Shown here: in pieces, positions 34,915 through 43,623 of the stretch
Layout: the number at the start of each line of letters is the position of its first letter
How positions within the stretch are numbered: position 1 is the first letter of the stretch
NCBI RefSeq assembly: GCF_010560025.1
Contig: NZ_SAIY01000011.1
Span: forward strand, 62,001-126,000
DNA length: 64,000 nt
From: Verrucosispora sioxanthis
GTDB taxonomy: Bacteria; Actinomycetota; Actinomycetes; Mycobacteriales; Micromonosporaceae
Reading direction: 5' to 3'
Program-made: the position numbers and the translations under genes
Notes under the pieces: model-generated
Seen by the model: the letters and a program-made list of their open reading frames with translations, nothing else
Databases searched by the model: none
Told to the model about the DNA's origin: nothing

Positions 34915-35982
34915 ATGAAACTCGCACGAACAGCACGTCGACTAGGACTCGGCGCGGCCTCCGTCCTCGTCGCCGCGTTCACCATGGTCGTGGTCAACCA
35001 GCCCGGCCCGGCCTCGGCGCACGGGTCGGTCACGAACCCGCCGTCCCGCAACTACGGATGCTGGGAGCGCTGGGGTGACGACCACCTCAACCCGGCCATG
35101 GCCCAGAGCGACCCGATGTGCTGGCAGGCCTTCCAGGCCAACCCGAACACGATGTGGAACTGGAACGGCCTGTTCCGCGAGAACGTCGGCGGCAACCACC
35201 AGGCCGTCATCCCGGACGGCCAGTTGTGCAGCGGCGGCCGTACCCAGGGCGGGCTGTACGCCTCGCTCGACACGGTCGGTGCCTGGACCGCCAAGCCGAT
35301 GCCCAACAACTTCACCCTGACCCTCACCGACGGCGCCCGGCACGGTGCCGACTACATGCTCATCTACATCACCAAGCAGGGCTTCGATCCGACCACGCAG
35401 CCCCTCACCTGGAACAGCCTGGAACTGGTGCTCCGCACCGGCTCGTACCCCACCACCGGGCTCTACGAGGCGCAGGTCAACGCGGGCAACCGTACCGGCC
35501 GGCACGTCGTGTACACGATCTGGCAGGCGTCCCACCTCGACCAGCCGTACTACATCTGCAGCGACGTGACCTTCGGTGGGGGCAGCAACCCGCCGCCGAC
35601 CACGCCGCCGCCCTCGAACCCGCCGCCGACCACCCCGCCGCCCTCGAACCCGCCGCCCACCACTCCGCCGCCGACCGGTAACGGCGCCTGCACCGCCACC
35701 TACCGCAAGACCAACGAGTGGCCCGGTGGCTTCGGTGGCGAGGTCACCGTCCGTGCCGGCAACGCCGCCATCTCCGGCTGGACCGTCAACTGGACCTGGC
35801 CCAACGGCCAGAGCATCACCAACTCCTGGAACGCGTCGATCACCTCGAGCGGCTCGTCGGTCACCGCCTCGAACGTCGGCCACAACGGGTCGTTGAGCGC
35901 CAACAGCAGCGCCACCTTCGGATTCAACGGCTCCTGGAACGGCACCAACGGCACACCCACCCTGTCCTGTACCGCCCGCTGA
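34915..35982 (+). CDS. AA10 lytic polysaccharide monooxygenase with CBM2
   Basis: The product is 355 aa, secreted. The signal peptide ends ASA, exposing His36 as the mature N-terminus; with His143 (ARHGADYM) it forms the copper histidine brace of AA10 enzymes. The catalytic domain (about 36-220) has paired Cys (CWERWG, MCWQAF, LCSGG, ICSDV). A linker of repeated PPPTTPPPSN units precedes a CBM2 module (about 250-355, GACTATY ... NGTNGTPTLSCTAR). It should oxidatively cleave cellulose or chitin; CBM2 favours cellulose. ATG 34915 follows CTGGAGC. A terminator follows the stop. Confidence 0.95.
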   Translation: MKLARTARRLGLGAASVLVAAFTMVVVNQPGPASAHGSVTNPPSRNYGCWERWGDDHLNPAMAQSDPMCWQAFQANPNTMWNWNGLFRENVGGNHQAVIPDGQLCSGGRTQGGLYASLDTVGAWTAKPMPNNFTLTLTDGARHGADYMLIYITKQGFDPTTQPLTWNSLELVLRTGSYPTTGLYEAQVNAGNRTGRHVVYTIWQASHLDQPYYICSDVTFGGGSNPPPTTPPPSNPPPTTPPPSNPPPTTPPPTGNGACTATYRKTNEWPGGFGGEVTVRAGNAAISGWTVNWTWPNGQSITNSWNASITSSGSSVTASNVGHNGSLSANSSATFGFNGSWNGTNGTPTLSCTAR

Positions 35983-35990
35983 CAGCAGCG

Positions 35991-36028
35991 GCGTGAGGGG
36001 TGGCGCGGACCAGCGCCACCCCTCACGC
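35991..36028 (+). terminator. Terminator after CBM2-LPMO gene
   Basis: A perfect 16-bp stem (GCGTGAGGGGTGGCGC arm) has the 6-nt loop GGACCA, beginning 8 nt after the stop codon. Confidence 0.85.
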
Positions 36029-36210
36029 GCACCTGCGTAGCCGTCGCCCGGACGCACGCGGTGGCGGTGAACTTCGCCCTCTTCCGGGATCCGTCCTCGC
36101 CGAGGACGTCACCCACGTACCGTCGAGGCAGGCCCGCCGCCGCACAGCCCCGAGGGTCTGACGGCGGCCGGCTTCCGGTCGACCTGCCGTCACGGGGAGG
36201 GTGATGTCCT

Positions 36211-37878
36211 GTGTCAGGTCAGGTGACAGCCGCTCGGTCCGGCGTGCGGCCGTACGCCGTGGCGGGAGCACCGTTGCTCTGCAACGCCCGGGAACACGGG
36301 TTGTCCGGCGACGGCACCACCAACGACCAGCCGGCGCTGGCCGCGCTCGTCGACCTGCTCGGTGACGCATTCGCCGCCGACGGGCGGGCACGCGTGATCT
36401 ACTGCCCACCCGGGGTGTACGCGATCCGGGACGCCGGCACCGTCTGGCGCAGTGGGGTGTCCCTGAAGGGCGCCGGGCCGGGTGCCACCCGCTTCGTCCT
36501 GAGCAACGAGGGCAACCGGTCCCAGCCGGTGCCGCTCGCCTTCTACACCGCTCAACTGCACGGTGCCGGTCCGGACCGCCCCTTGGCCTACTGCACGTTC
36601 GCCGACTTCGAGATCGACGGTAAGGGCGTGGCGTCGGCGCAGTACAACCCGCTGGCGAAAGGGCTGGGGTTGCAGTACGTCAGCGGCGCTCTGTTCCGGA
36701 ACCTCTTCATCCACCACACGGCCGCCACCGGCTTCGGCTGCGACTTCCTCCAGGACACCCTGGTGGAAGCGGTCCGAGTGCTGAAATGCGGCCGGATGGA
36801 CAACGGACTGGAGATGGGCGGGGCAGGAATCGGCATCGGCATCGGCGGCTGGGGACCGATCGAACGGCTGGCCATCACCAACTGCGTCGCGGTCGGCAAC
36901 GCGACGAACGGCATCTTCCTGGAGATGCAGTATCCCGACCGACCTCAGCCGCGCGGCATCCGGATCAGCGGCTGCCACGCGGAGAGCAACCGGTTCGGCA
37001 TCTCCGACTGGGGTGCCGACGGGCTCATCGTCACCGAATGCATGATGGTGGGAAACCTGGAGGCCGGCTTCCAGGTCTCGGCGAAGGGCACCACCGGCGT
37101 CCCCGGCAAGGGCGGCCTGCTCACCAACTGCGTCATCGACGGCAACCTGCGCGACGGGGTGAACATCGGCAACACTTCCGGCCCCTACACGGTGCGGGGT
37201 AACCGGATCACCGGGAACGGCCGGTACGGCTATCACCACCAGGATCTCGGTGACGGAGACCGGGCCGCCGCCGAGGAGATCGTCATCGAGAGCAACGACA
37301 TCTGGGGCAACAGTCGCGACGGTATCCGCTTCGACCGGCCACTGCGCGACGCCGTCATCATCAACAACCGGATCCGCAACAACGGCCGCCAGTGCGCCCC
37401 CGCCGTCTCCGGGGGCGGCGAGTCCGTCCGTTACACCCGCAACGCCCTCGTCGACCAGCGCGCGGACTGGCCGGCCGACGGTCACCGCGGCAAGGTACTC
37501 CGCGTCGGCCACCGGTACGCCGTGGTCGCCGCCAACGACGCCACCACCCTCACCCTCGCCCCGATCCGTCCCGACGACGCCAGCAGCTGGAGCGCCGACA
37601 CCCCAGCGCCCGGTACGCCGTACGAGCTGCCCCCCGCGCCCATCACCCGGGCCGGCATCACCGTCAACGCCATCGCCGACTCGGTCACAATCCGCGGCAA
37701 CCTGATCCGGGACAGCGGCTCGGCCACCCAGACCCACGGCATCTGGGTCACCGACCGGGCCGACTGCGTCAACTGCCGGGTCGTGGACAACGACCTCGAC
37801 GGCAACCACAGCGTGATCCGGACCGACGGCGCCACCACGGGTGGTCGCTGGACCGGTAACCAGGACCACCGGTCGTAG
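36211..37878 (+). CDS. Parallel beta-helix protein, pectate lyase-3 superfamily
   Basis: The product is 555 aa. The opening GLSGDGTTNDQPALAALVD is the pectate lyase-3 family start, and the body is a series of beta-helix turns (GNRITGNGRYGYHHQ, ESNDIWGNSRDGIRFD, NNRIRNNGRQ). There is no signal peptide, unusual for a polysaccharide enzyme of this fold. GTG 36211 is the first codon after an in-frame stop, with GGAGG 10 nt upstream. Nothing identifies the substrate; it may be an intracellular scaffold, an atypically exported enzyme or a polysaccharide-related protein. The gene stands between the LPMO and the asnO-type gene. Confidence 0.8.
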   Translation: MSGQVTAARSGVRPYAVAGAPLLCNAREHGLSGDGTTNDQPALAALVDLLGDAFAADGRARVIYCPPGVYAIRDAGTVWRSGVSLKGAGPGATRFVLSNEGNRSQPVPLAFYTAQLHGAGPDRPLAYCTFADFEIDGKGVASAQYNPLAKGLGLQYVSGALFRNLFIHHTAATGFGCDFLQDTLVEAVRVLKCGRMDNGLEMGGAGIGIGIGGWGPIERLAITNCVAVGNATNGIFLEMQYPDRPQPRGIRISGCHAESNRFGISDWGADGLIVTECMMVGNLEAGFQVSAKGTTGVPGKGGLLTNCVIDGNLRDGVNIGNTSGPYTVRGNRITGNGRYGYHHQDLGDGDRAAAEEIVIESNDIWGNSRDGIRFDRPLRDAVIINNRIRNNGRQCAPAVSGGGESVRYTRNALVDQRADWPADGHRGKVLRVGHRYAVVAANDATTLTLAPIRPDDASSWSADTPAPGTPYELPPAPITRAGITVNAIADSVTIRGNLIRDSGSATQTHGIWVTDRADCVNCRVVDNDLDGNHSVIRTDGATTGGRWTGNQDHRS

Positions 37879-37949
37879 GAGGTTCGCCTCGGGTGCCACC
37901 CTCCGGTACCCGGACAGACGTGAGGAAGAGGGCATGACAGCGGAACGTG

Positions 37950-39734
37950 ATGTGCGGCATCAGCGGTGAGGCGAGGTTCGACGGCAGCACGCCCGACGCC
38001 GCCGCGGTGACCCGGATGACCGAGGCGATGCGCTCCCGGGGCCCGGACGGCGAGGGCCTGTGGAGCGACGGCTGGGTGACCCTCGGGCACCGGCGGCTGA
38101 CCGTCATCGACCTGTCCGACGCTGGCGGCCAGCCCATGGTCCGCGAGGATCTCGGTCTCGCCCTGGTCTTCAACGGGTGCATCTACAACTACCCGGAACT
38201 ACGCGAGGAGCTACGGACCGCCGGCCACACCTTCCACTCCACTAGTGACACCGAGGTGATCCTGGTGGCGTACGCCCAGTGGGGTGAGGATTTCGTCGAC
38301 CATCTGGTCGGCATGTTCGCCGTGGGCCTGGTCGACCGCGTCCGCCGTCGGCTCGTCCTGACCCGGGACCGACTCGGCGTCAAGCCCCTCTACCTCGCCG
38401 AGACGCCGGGTCGACTGCGGTTCGCCTCGACGCTGCCGGCGCTGCTCAAGGCGGGCGACGTGGACACCGACGTGGACCCGGTGGCGCTGCACCACTACCT
38501 GTCGTGGCACTCGATCGTGCCCGCGCCCCGCACCATCCTGCGCGGTGTCCGGAAACTGCCCCCGGCGACCGTGCGGGTCGTCGAGGCCGACGGGCGCAGC
38601 CGCGATCGCCGCTACTGGCAACCCGACTACGTCCGGGATCCCGCCCACGCCGGCTGGGACGACCGGGACTGGCGGGCCGCGATCGGTGACGCGCTACGCA
38701 CCGCCGTACGACGACGGCTCGTCGCCGACGTGCCGGTGGGCGTGCTGCTCTCCGGCGGTCTCGACTCGAGTCTCATCGTGGCTCTGCTCGCCGAGGCCGG
38801 GCAGCAACACCTGCGCACCTTCAGCATCGGCTTCGACAGCCGGCACGGCGAGGCCGGCGACGAGTTCCACTACTCCGATCTGGTCGCCCGCGCGTACGGC
38901 ACCGACCACGTCCGCATCCAACTCGCCAACGACGACCTGGTGCCGGCCGTCCACCGGACGGTGGAGGCCATGACCGAGCCGATGGGCAGCCACGACGTGG
39001 TCGCCTTCCATCTGCTCTCCGAGCAGGTCGCCGCACACGTGAAGGTGGCGCAGTCCGGGCAGGGCGCCGACGAGGTGTTCGCCGGATACGGCTATCACCA
39101 GCCGCTGACCGGGGTGCCTCGTGCCGAGGCGGCGCGGACCTTCACCGCCGCCTTCTTCGACCGGGACCACGCCGAGCTGATCCGCGTGGTCGGTGCGGCG
39201 CACGCCGTGGATGTCGATGCCAGCCGGGACCTGGTGTTCGCGGAGCTGGACGCCCCGGGCGCGGAGACCGCCCTGGACGCGGTGCTGCGCCTGGACACCC
39301 ACCTGATGCTTCCCGACGATCCGGTCAAACGGGTGGACAGCATGAGCATGGCGTGGGGACTGGAGGTGCGCACCCCGTTCCTCGATCAGGATCTGGTCGC
39401 CCTCGCGGCAGCCTGCCCACCGCAGCACAAGGTTGCCCAAGGCGGCAAGGGCGTGCTCAAGGAGGTCGCCCGCGAGGTGCTGCCCGCGGAGGTGATCGAC
39501 CGGCCGAAGGGCTACTTTCCGGTGCCCGCGCTACGCAACGTCGACGGCCCGGTCCGCGACCTCGTGGTGGCGGCGCTGCGGGCGCCGGCAGCGCGCGAGC
39601 GTGGGCTGTTCCGGCAGGCGTACGTCGACGCGCTGCTCACCGACCCCGACCAGGCGCAGGCCGCCGCCGGCAGCAACAAACTGTGGCAACTGGGCCTGCT
39701 CGAACTCTGGCTCCAGACCCACCACGTCCGCTGA
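37950..39734 (+). CDS. asnO: Class II amidotransferase, N-acetylglutaminylglutamine type
   Basis: The product is 594 aa. ATG 37950 puts Cys at position 2 (MCGISGEARFDG), the glutaminase nucleophile; the GTG one codon earlier would not. Residues about 1-190 are the glutaminase domain, and the ATP-pyrophosphatase domain holds LSGGLDSS (about residue 270) and SGQGADEVFAGYG. The end (KGYFPVPALRNVDGP, GSNKLWQLGLLELWLQTH) matches the asparagine-synthase-like enzyme that amidates the dipeptide osmolyte N-acetylglutaminylglutamine, not ordinary AsnB. Its usual synthetase partner is not adjacent; a YbdK-like ligase is convergent downstream. Subfamily call is fairly confident. Confidence 0.85.
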   Translation: MCGISGEARFDGSTPDAAAVTRMTEAMRSRGPDGEGLWSDGWVTLGHRRLTVIDLSDAGGQPMVREDLGLALVFNGCIYNYPELREELRTAGHTFHSTSDTEVILVAYAQWGEDFVDHLVGMFAVGLVDRVRRRLVLTRDRLGVKPLYLAETPGRLRFASTLPALLKAGDVDTDVDPVALHHYLSWHSIVPAPRTILRGVRKLPPATVRVVEADGRSRDRRYWQPDYVRDPAHAGWDDRDWRAAIGDALRTAVRRRLVADVPVGVLLSGGLDSSLIVALLAEAGQQHLRTFSIGFDSRHGEAGDEFHYSDLVARAYGTDHVRIQLANDDLVPAVHRTVEAMTEPMGSHDVVAFHLLSEQVAAHVKVAQSGQGADEVFAGYGYHQPLTGVPRAEAARTFTAAFFDRDHAELIRVVGAAHAVDVDASRDLVFAELDAPGAETALDAVLRLDTHLMLPDDPVKRVDSMSMAWGLEVRTPFLDQDLVALAAACPPQHKVAQGGKGVLKEVAREVLPAEVIDRPKGYFPVPALRNVDGPVRDLVVAALRAPAARERGLFRQAYVDALLTDPDQAQAAAGSNKLWQLGLLELWLQTHHVR

Positions 39735-39751
39735 GCGTGCCGGCTGCGGGC

Positions 39752-40897
39752 TCACCCGGCGGTGGTCTCGGCGGCGAGGTGGTCGAGGACCGCCCGCACA
39801 TCGCCACCGGTACGCGCGATGACCCGCCGCTGCCGGGCCGCGCCGGTGCCGTCGCGGCGCAGCCGGGCCAACTGTTCCAGCACGTAGGCCAGGTCGCCGT
39901 GCCGGACCAGAGCGGGCGTCACCGTGCTGAACAACTCCTCCACGAGATCCCACGCCGGGCGGGCACCGCCACCACGCAGGTCGACAAGTTGCCCGTCCAA
40001 CCCGTCATGCGCCGCTCGCCAGTGGGCCGCCGCGAGCAGACTGCTACGCAGGTGGGGTGCCCGAACGCCGGCTCGCACCTGGTCGACCATGGTGGCGACC
40101 AGCGCTCGCACCAGGGCCGCGACCAGCACCGTGTCGTCCACCCCCGGGCAGACGTCGCCCACCCGGATCTCCACCGTGGGATAGCTGGCCGATGGTCGGG
40201 CGTACCAGTAGACCATCGCCGCGTCGAGCATGATTCCCGCATCGACCAGTTCCGCCACCGTGGCGTCGTAGTCGGCGACCGAGGCGAAGTACGGGGTGGG
40301 ACCGATGCTCGGCCAGCGCTCCAGCTGCATGGAACGCCAGCTCGCGTGGCCGGTGTCCGCGCCGTCGTGCAGCGGCGAGTTGGCGGTGATCGCCTGCACC
40401 ACCGGCAGCCACGGGCGCAGATGGTTGCAGACCTGCACCGCCAGTTCCCGGTCCGGCAGACCAACGTGCACGTGGCAGCCGCACACGGCCGGATCGTGCG
40501 CGACCGGGCCGAAACGGCGGGACATGGCGTGGTAGCGGGGTTCGTCCGGAACTGTCCGGTACGGCTCGTGCACCGGAGTGGCACCCACCGCGACCAACCG
40601 CGCTCCCGCGGACCGTGCGGCTTCCGCCGCGGCGCGCCGCAGGGTGATCAGGTGTGTCCGGAGGTCGGCCAGATCGGCACAGACCGGGGTGACCATCTCC
40701 ACCATGCTGTGCCGGAACTCCTGCCGGCTCTGCTTCCGAGCCGTTCCGAGCAGGGCCGTCAGCACCTGGTCGGCGACCGGCAGGCTCTCCCCCGTCGCCG
40801 GGTCCAGCAGCAGGAATTCCTCCTCGACCCCGATCGTCAGGCGCGCTGGCACGTCCACGGCACTCAGGGGCGATGCGGTGGACGGGTGGTTCGTCAT
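39752..40897 (-). CDS. YbdK-type carboxylate-amine ligase (GCS2)
   Basis: The product is 381 aa, cytosolic. Signatures LTIGVEEEFLLLDP, CGCHVHVGLPD and ASYPTVEIRVGDVCP define the glutamate-cysteine ligase type 2/YbdK family, which joins a carboxylate to an amine using ATP. The true substrate of many members is unknown. Start is uncertain: ATG 40897 has AGGAGG 11 nt upstream, while ATG 40906 is only 2 nt from it. It is convergent with the asnO-type gene (17 nt between stops), which hints at a link to osmolyte or small peptide synthesis. Confidence 0.88.
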   Translation of the reverse strand: MTNHPSTASPLSAVDVPARLTIGVEEEFLLLDPATGESLPVADQVLTALLGTARKQSRQEFRHSMVEMVTPVCADLADLRTHLITLRRAAAEAARSAGARLVAVGATPVHEPYRTVPDEPRYHAMSRRFGPVAHDPAVCGCHVHVGLPDRELAVQVCNHLRPWLPVVQAITANSPLHDGADTGHASWRSMQLERWPSIGPTPYFASVADYDATVAELVDAGIMLDAAMVYWYARPSASYPTVEIRVGDVCPGVDDTVLVAALVRALVATMVDQVRAGVRAPHLRSSLLAAAHWRAAHDGLDGQLVDLRGGGARPAWDLVEELFSTVTPALVRHGDLAYVLEQLARLRRDGTGAARQRRVIARTGGDVRAVLDHLAAETTAG

Positions 40898-40984
40898 CGT
40901 CGGCATCCCCTCCTGCCGGCGACGGTCAGCGCCGCCGCACTCGCGGGACTTCCCCGCCACGGATCCGGCAAACGGGCACCGACG

Positions 40985-41020
40985 ACCGGGCGGGCTCGGC
41001 ATGTGCCGAGCCCGCCCGGT
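40985..41020 (-). terminator. Terminator after GH62 gene
   Basis: A perfect inverted repeat with 17-bp arms (ACCGGGCGGGCTCGGCA) around a TG centre, about 108 nt past the GH62 stop in its direction of transcription. Confidence 0.75.
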
Positions 41021-41127
41021 CCAGCTCTACCCGATTCGGACGCGGAGTGTGCCTCCGCTCATCCGATACGGCGAGTGCCCTCCTTCGGAGACGTCAGGCA
41101 TCCCGGAGCCGAATCTGTGTGGTGTCG

Positions 41128-42657
41128 TCAGCGTTGCAGGGTGAGCAGGCCGGGCCGGTACGGCAGGCGACCGTAGTCGCCACCGGAGCTGGGGTCACGG
41201 CCCTGGTAGAGCAGTTGCAGGTTGCAGGGGTCGATGGTCATGGTCTGGTCGGCGTTGGTCCGGATCAGCTCACCGTGGCTGATGTCGTTGGTCCAGGTGG
41301 CGCCGCTGTTGGCCTTGCCGGCGAACGGGTTGCTCTCGCTGGTGGCCTGCGGGGTCCAGCTACCGCCCAGACTCGTCGCGGTGAACGAGCGGAAGTAGCG
41401 GCCCTGCGAACCGATCGCCTCGACGATCATCAGGTACCGCTGCTGACCCTGGAGCTTGTACACCTGGACACCTTCGAACAGGTTGTTCGTGGTGTCGGTC
41501 ATGATCGTGGTGTAGTTCGAGCCGAAGCTGCCCGGGAAGTTCCCGATCGGCATGCTGGCCCGGTAGATCCGGCCGTTGTCCCCGGCGAAGAACAGGTACA
41601 TGTTCTGGTCGTCACCGATCAACGCCTGGTCAATCGGACCGGTGCTGGAGTTCGAGATCGACCCGGTGAACAGCGTCTGGTGCGCCGACCAACTGTTCAC
41701 GTTCGTCGGATTCGTCGACGTCCGGTACGAGAACGCCGGCCCACCCCACTGGTACGCCAGCACCCACACGTTACGCGGCGCGAAGTAGAACAACGACGGC
41801 GCGACCGCCGAGAACGGCATCGCGTTCTGACTCGCCGAACCCATCTGGTTCCAGTTCGAGAACAGCCCGAAGTTCATCGACCCCCACGACGTGCCGTTGT
41901 CGTGCGTGGTCCCGTACACCAGGTGCTGACCGTTGTACGGCGCGTGGGTGAAGTCCTTCAACGACACCCAACCAGACCGCGGCTGCGCCAGGGCGCCGGT
42001 CGACGACCACCGGTACGACGACGGCAGATTGCACGTACCCGACGGCGGCGGAGTCGTCGGCGTCGGGTTTCCGCCCCCGTCGACTCGGACGAGCTGCCAC
42101 TGCTGGTTGGCGCCGTTCCAGTCGTCGTACTGGACGATGTTTCCGCCGTCGGCGGTCGAGGCGCCCTGGACCTCCATCACCTTGTTGCTGTTCCGGTTGA
42201 TCAACCGGACGTAGCCGCCGTCGGAGTCGGCCAACCGGAACTGCTGGTTCGCCCCGTTGTGGTCGGACCACTGCACGATGGCGGCGCCATTGGCGGTCGA
42301 CCAGTTGTAGACGTCCAGCACCTTGTTGGACAGCCGCGACTTCAGCCGGTAGTAGCCACCGCCCGAGTCCACGAACTGCCACTGCTGCTGGTTGCCGTTG
42401 TTCCGTGACCACTGGGTGATCCGGGCGCCGTCGTTCGTGGCCAGGTTGTACACGTCGAGGGCCTTGCCGCTGTTGCGGTTGACCAACACGTACCACGCGG
42501 TCGTGTCGACCGTCGCAGCGGCGGCCGGTGTCGACACCGCCACGGCGGCGGCACTACCGGCGACGACCGCCGTGACGCCCGCCGCGGCGACCCGCAACAA
42601 CCACCTACGTTGCCGCGAGGGCGGCGAGAGAGATGGAGACCTACCAAAGGCAGACAT
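41128..42657 (-). CDS. Secreted GH62 arabinofuranosidase with ricin-type CBM13
   Basis: The product is 509 aa. The signal peptide is long (about 1-48, ending PAAAA). Residues about 50-185 are a beta-trefoil CBM13 with three repeats (NQQQWQF, NQQFRL, NQQWQLV). A short PTPTTPPP linker leads to a GH62 catalytic domain (about 207-505; YRWSSTGALAQPRSGWVSLKDF, APSLFYFAP, GPIDQALIGDD, GELIRTNADQTM). GH62 enzymes remove arabinofuranose side chains from arabinoxylan. ATG 42657 follows AAGGAGGAAC. A perfect LacI-type palindrome lies 75 nt upstream. Firm. Confidence 0.95.
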   Translation of the reverse strand: MSAFGRSPSLSPPSRQRRWLLRVAAAGVTAVVAGSAAAVAVSTPAAAATVDTTAWYVLVNRNSGKALDVYNLATNDGARITQWSRNNGNQQQWQFVDSGGGYYRLKSRLSNKVLDVYNWSTANGAAIVQWSDHNGANQQFRLADSDGGYVRLINRNSNKVMEVQGASTADGGNIVQYDDWNGANQQWQLVRVDGGGNPTPTTPPPSGTCNLPSSYRWSSTGALAQPRSGWVSLKDFTHAPYNGQHLVYGTTHDNGTSWGSMNFGLFSNWNQMGSASQNAMPFSAVAPSLFYFAPRNVWVLAYQWGGPAFSYRTSTNPTNVNSWSAHQTLFTGSISNSSTGPIDQALIGDDQNMYLFFAGDNGRIYRASMPIGNFPGSFGSNYTTIMTDTTNNLFEGVQVYKLQGQQRYLMIVEAIGSQGRYFRSFTATSLGGSWTPQATSESNPFAGKANSGATWTNDISHGELIRTNADQTMTIDPCNLQLLYQGRDPSSGGDYGRLPYRPGLLTLQR

Positions 42658-42731
42658 GTTCCTCCTTCAATGACCGAGAGCCGGCCGGTTCACCCGAGGA
42701 CGGGCATACCACCCAGCACCTGCGGCGCTTC

Positions 42732-42745
42732 TGTTAGCGCTAACA
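42732..42745. promoter_or_regulatory. LacI-family operator upstream of GH62
   Basis: TGTTAGCGCTAACA is a perfect 14-bp palindrome with the central CG typical of LacI/GalR-family operators. It lies 75 nt before the GH62 start codon, probably over its promoter. No lacI-type gene is in the window. Confidence 0.75.
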
Positions 42746-43023
42746 TGGATGTCCGCATGTCCCCCGCACACGCCTGGTCCACCGGCCCGACGAAGCAGGC
42801 TTGCCCGGTAAGCCGTAGGCATCGCCGTCCTTGCCCATCGACTGTGGGCGATAACATGCCGTTCGTCAAGCCGTAATGTTCCCGGAATCACGAGCTGCGA
42901 CTTTGCGGAACTATCGGACATCCGGCCCAGGTGACCCCGGGCCACCTTCCTTCGGCCAAACTCAGGCATCGCGCACCGGGCGGTGGCGCTCAGAACTCAC
43001 GGCACAGGCCGACGATCGAGTCA

Positions 43024-43037
43024 TGGTGACGCTAACA
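43024..43037. promoter_or_regulatory. Second, degenerate LacI-type site
   Basis: TGGTGACGCTAACA matches the GH62 palindrome in 11 of 14 positions, with the right arm GCTAACA intact, 292 bp further upstream. It may be an auxiliary operator or chance. Confidence 0.35.
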
Positions 43038-43122
43038 TCGATGGTTGCCCATAACTGCCGGCCGTACGGACGGGGTTCCTTCCGGTCGGGCTGCGGCTCG
43101 GGAACGCTCCGCCGGCACAGTC

Positions 43123-43539
43123 CTACGAAGCCGGACCCAACACCTTCGCCAACAGACCGGAGAGCTGGCGCCGCTCCTGGTCGGTGAGCGACCCCAGCCG
43201 CTCGGACGGGAACTCGAACGCCACTCGGACGGCGCGGCGCACGTCAGCTCCCGCCGAAGTGATCAACACCCGCTTGATCCGCCGGTCGTCCGGATCGGGC
43301 ACCCGGGCCACCAGGCCGCGGGCCTCCAGTCGAGAGACGAGCTGGGTGACGTTCGAGGCGTCGCACCGCAACTCCAGCGCGAGCTCTCCCATCGGGCGGC
43401 TCTCCTCGGAAAGGTGTTCGAGCAGACATGCCTGTGCGGCACTGAGCCCCGCGACCTGCGCCGCGCGGTCGTAGGCCGCGTCGTACGCGAAGACGAAATC
43501 CCACACCTGCCGGGCAAGGGTGTCGGCCAACTCGGTCAC
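43123..43539 (-). CDS. MarR-family transcriptional regulator
   Basis: The product is 138 aa with the MarR winged helix: ACLLEHLSEESRPMGELALELRCDASNVTQLVSRLEARGLV and the wing VPDPDDRRIKRVLIT. The GTG start 43539 lies 84 nt from the divergent NmrA-like gene, which it probably represses. Ligand unknown. Confidence 0.9.
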   Translation of the reverse strand: MTELADTLARQVWDFVFAYDAAYDRAAQVAGLSAAQACLLEHLSEESRPMGELALELRCDASNVTQLVSRLEARGLVARVPDPDDRRIKRVLITSAGADVRRAVRVAFEFPSERLGSLTDQERRQLSGLLAKVLGPAS

Positions 43540-43578
43540 GGCCTCAGATTAGTTGACTCCCTCAGGTAACGCCGTTTA

Positions 43579-43608
43579 GGTTGAGCGAGGAACTTTAGTG
43601 ACTCAACC
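43579..43608. promoter_or_regulatory. Candidate MarR operator
   Basis: GGTTGAG and CTCAACC form 7-bp arms separated by 16 nt, in the divergent marR/NmrA-like intergenic region and ending 15 nt before the NmrA-like start. The spacing is longer than typical MarR sites, so confidence is moderate. Confidence 0.4.
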
Positions 43609-43623
43609 AAATGGGGGTTCGAC

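Larger units (their letters stand above)
42658..43122. other. GH62 upstream region, operators but no gene
   Basis: This 465-bp gap separates the GH62 start from the marR stop. It contains the LacI-type palindrome at 42732 and a degraded copy at 43024. The short frames inside lack ribosome sites. Confidence 0.55.

Noticed and set aside
35570..35690. Tandem CCGCCGACCAC-type repeats as a CRISPR or satellite
   Set aside because: They encode the Pro/Thr linker between the LPMO and CBM2 domains and have no spacer pattern.
39353..41176. 607-aa plus-strand frame
   Set aside because: It runs antisense to the YbdK ligase and out of frame with the amidotransferase, and is arginine/glycine/proline-rich without motifs.
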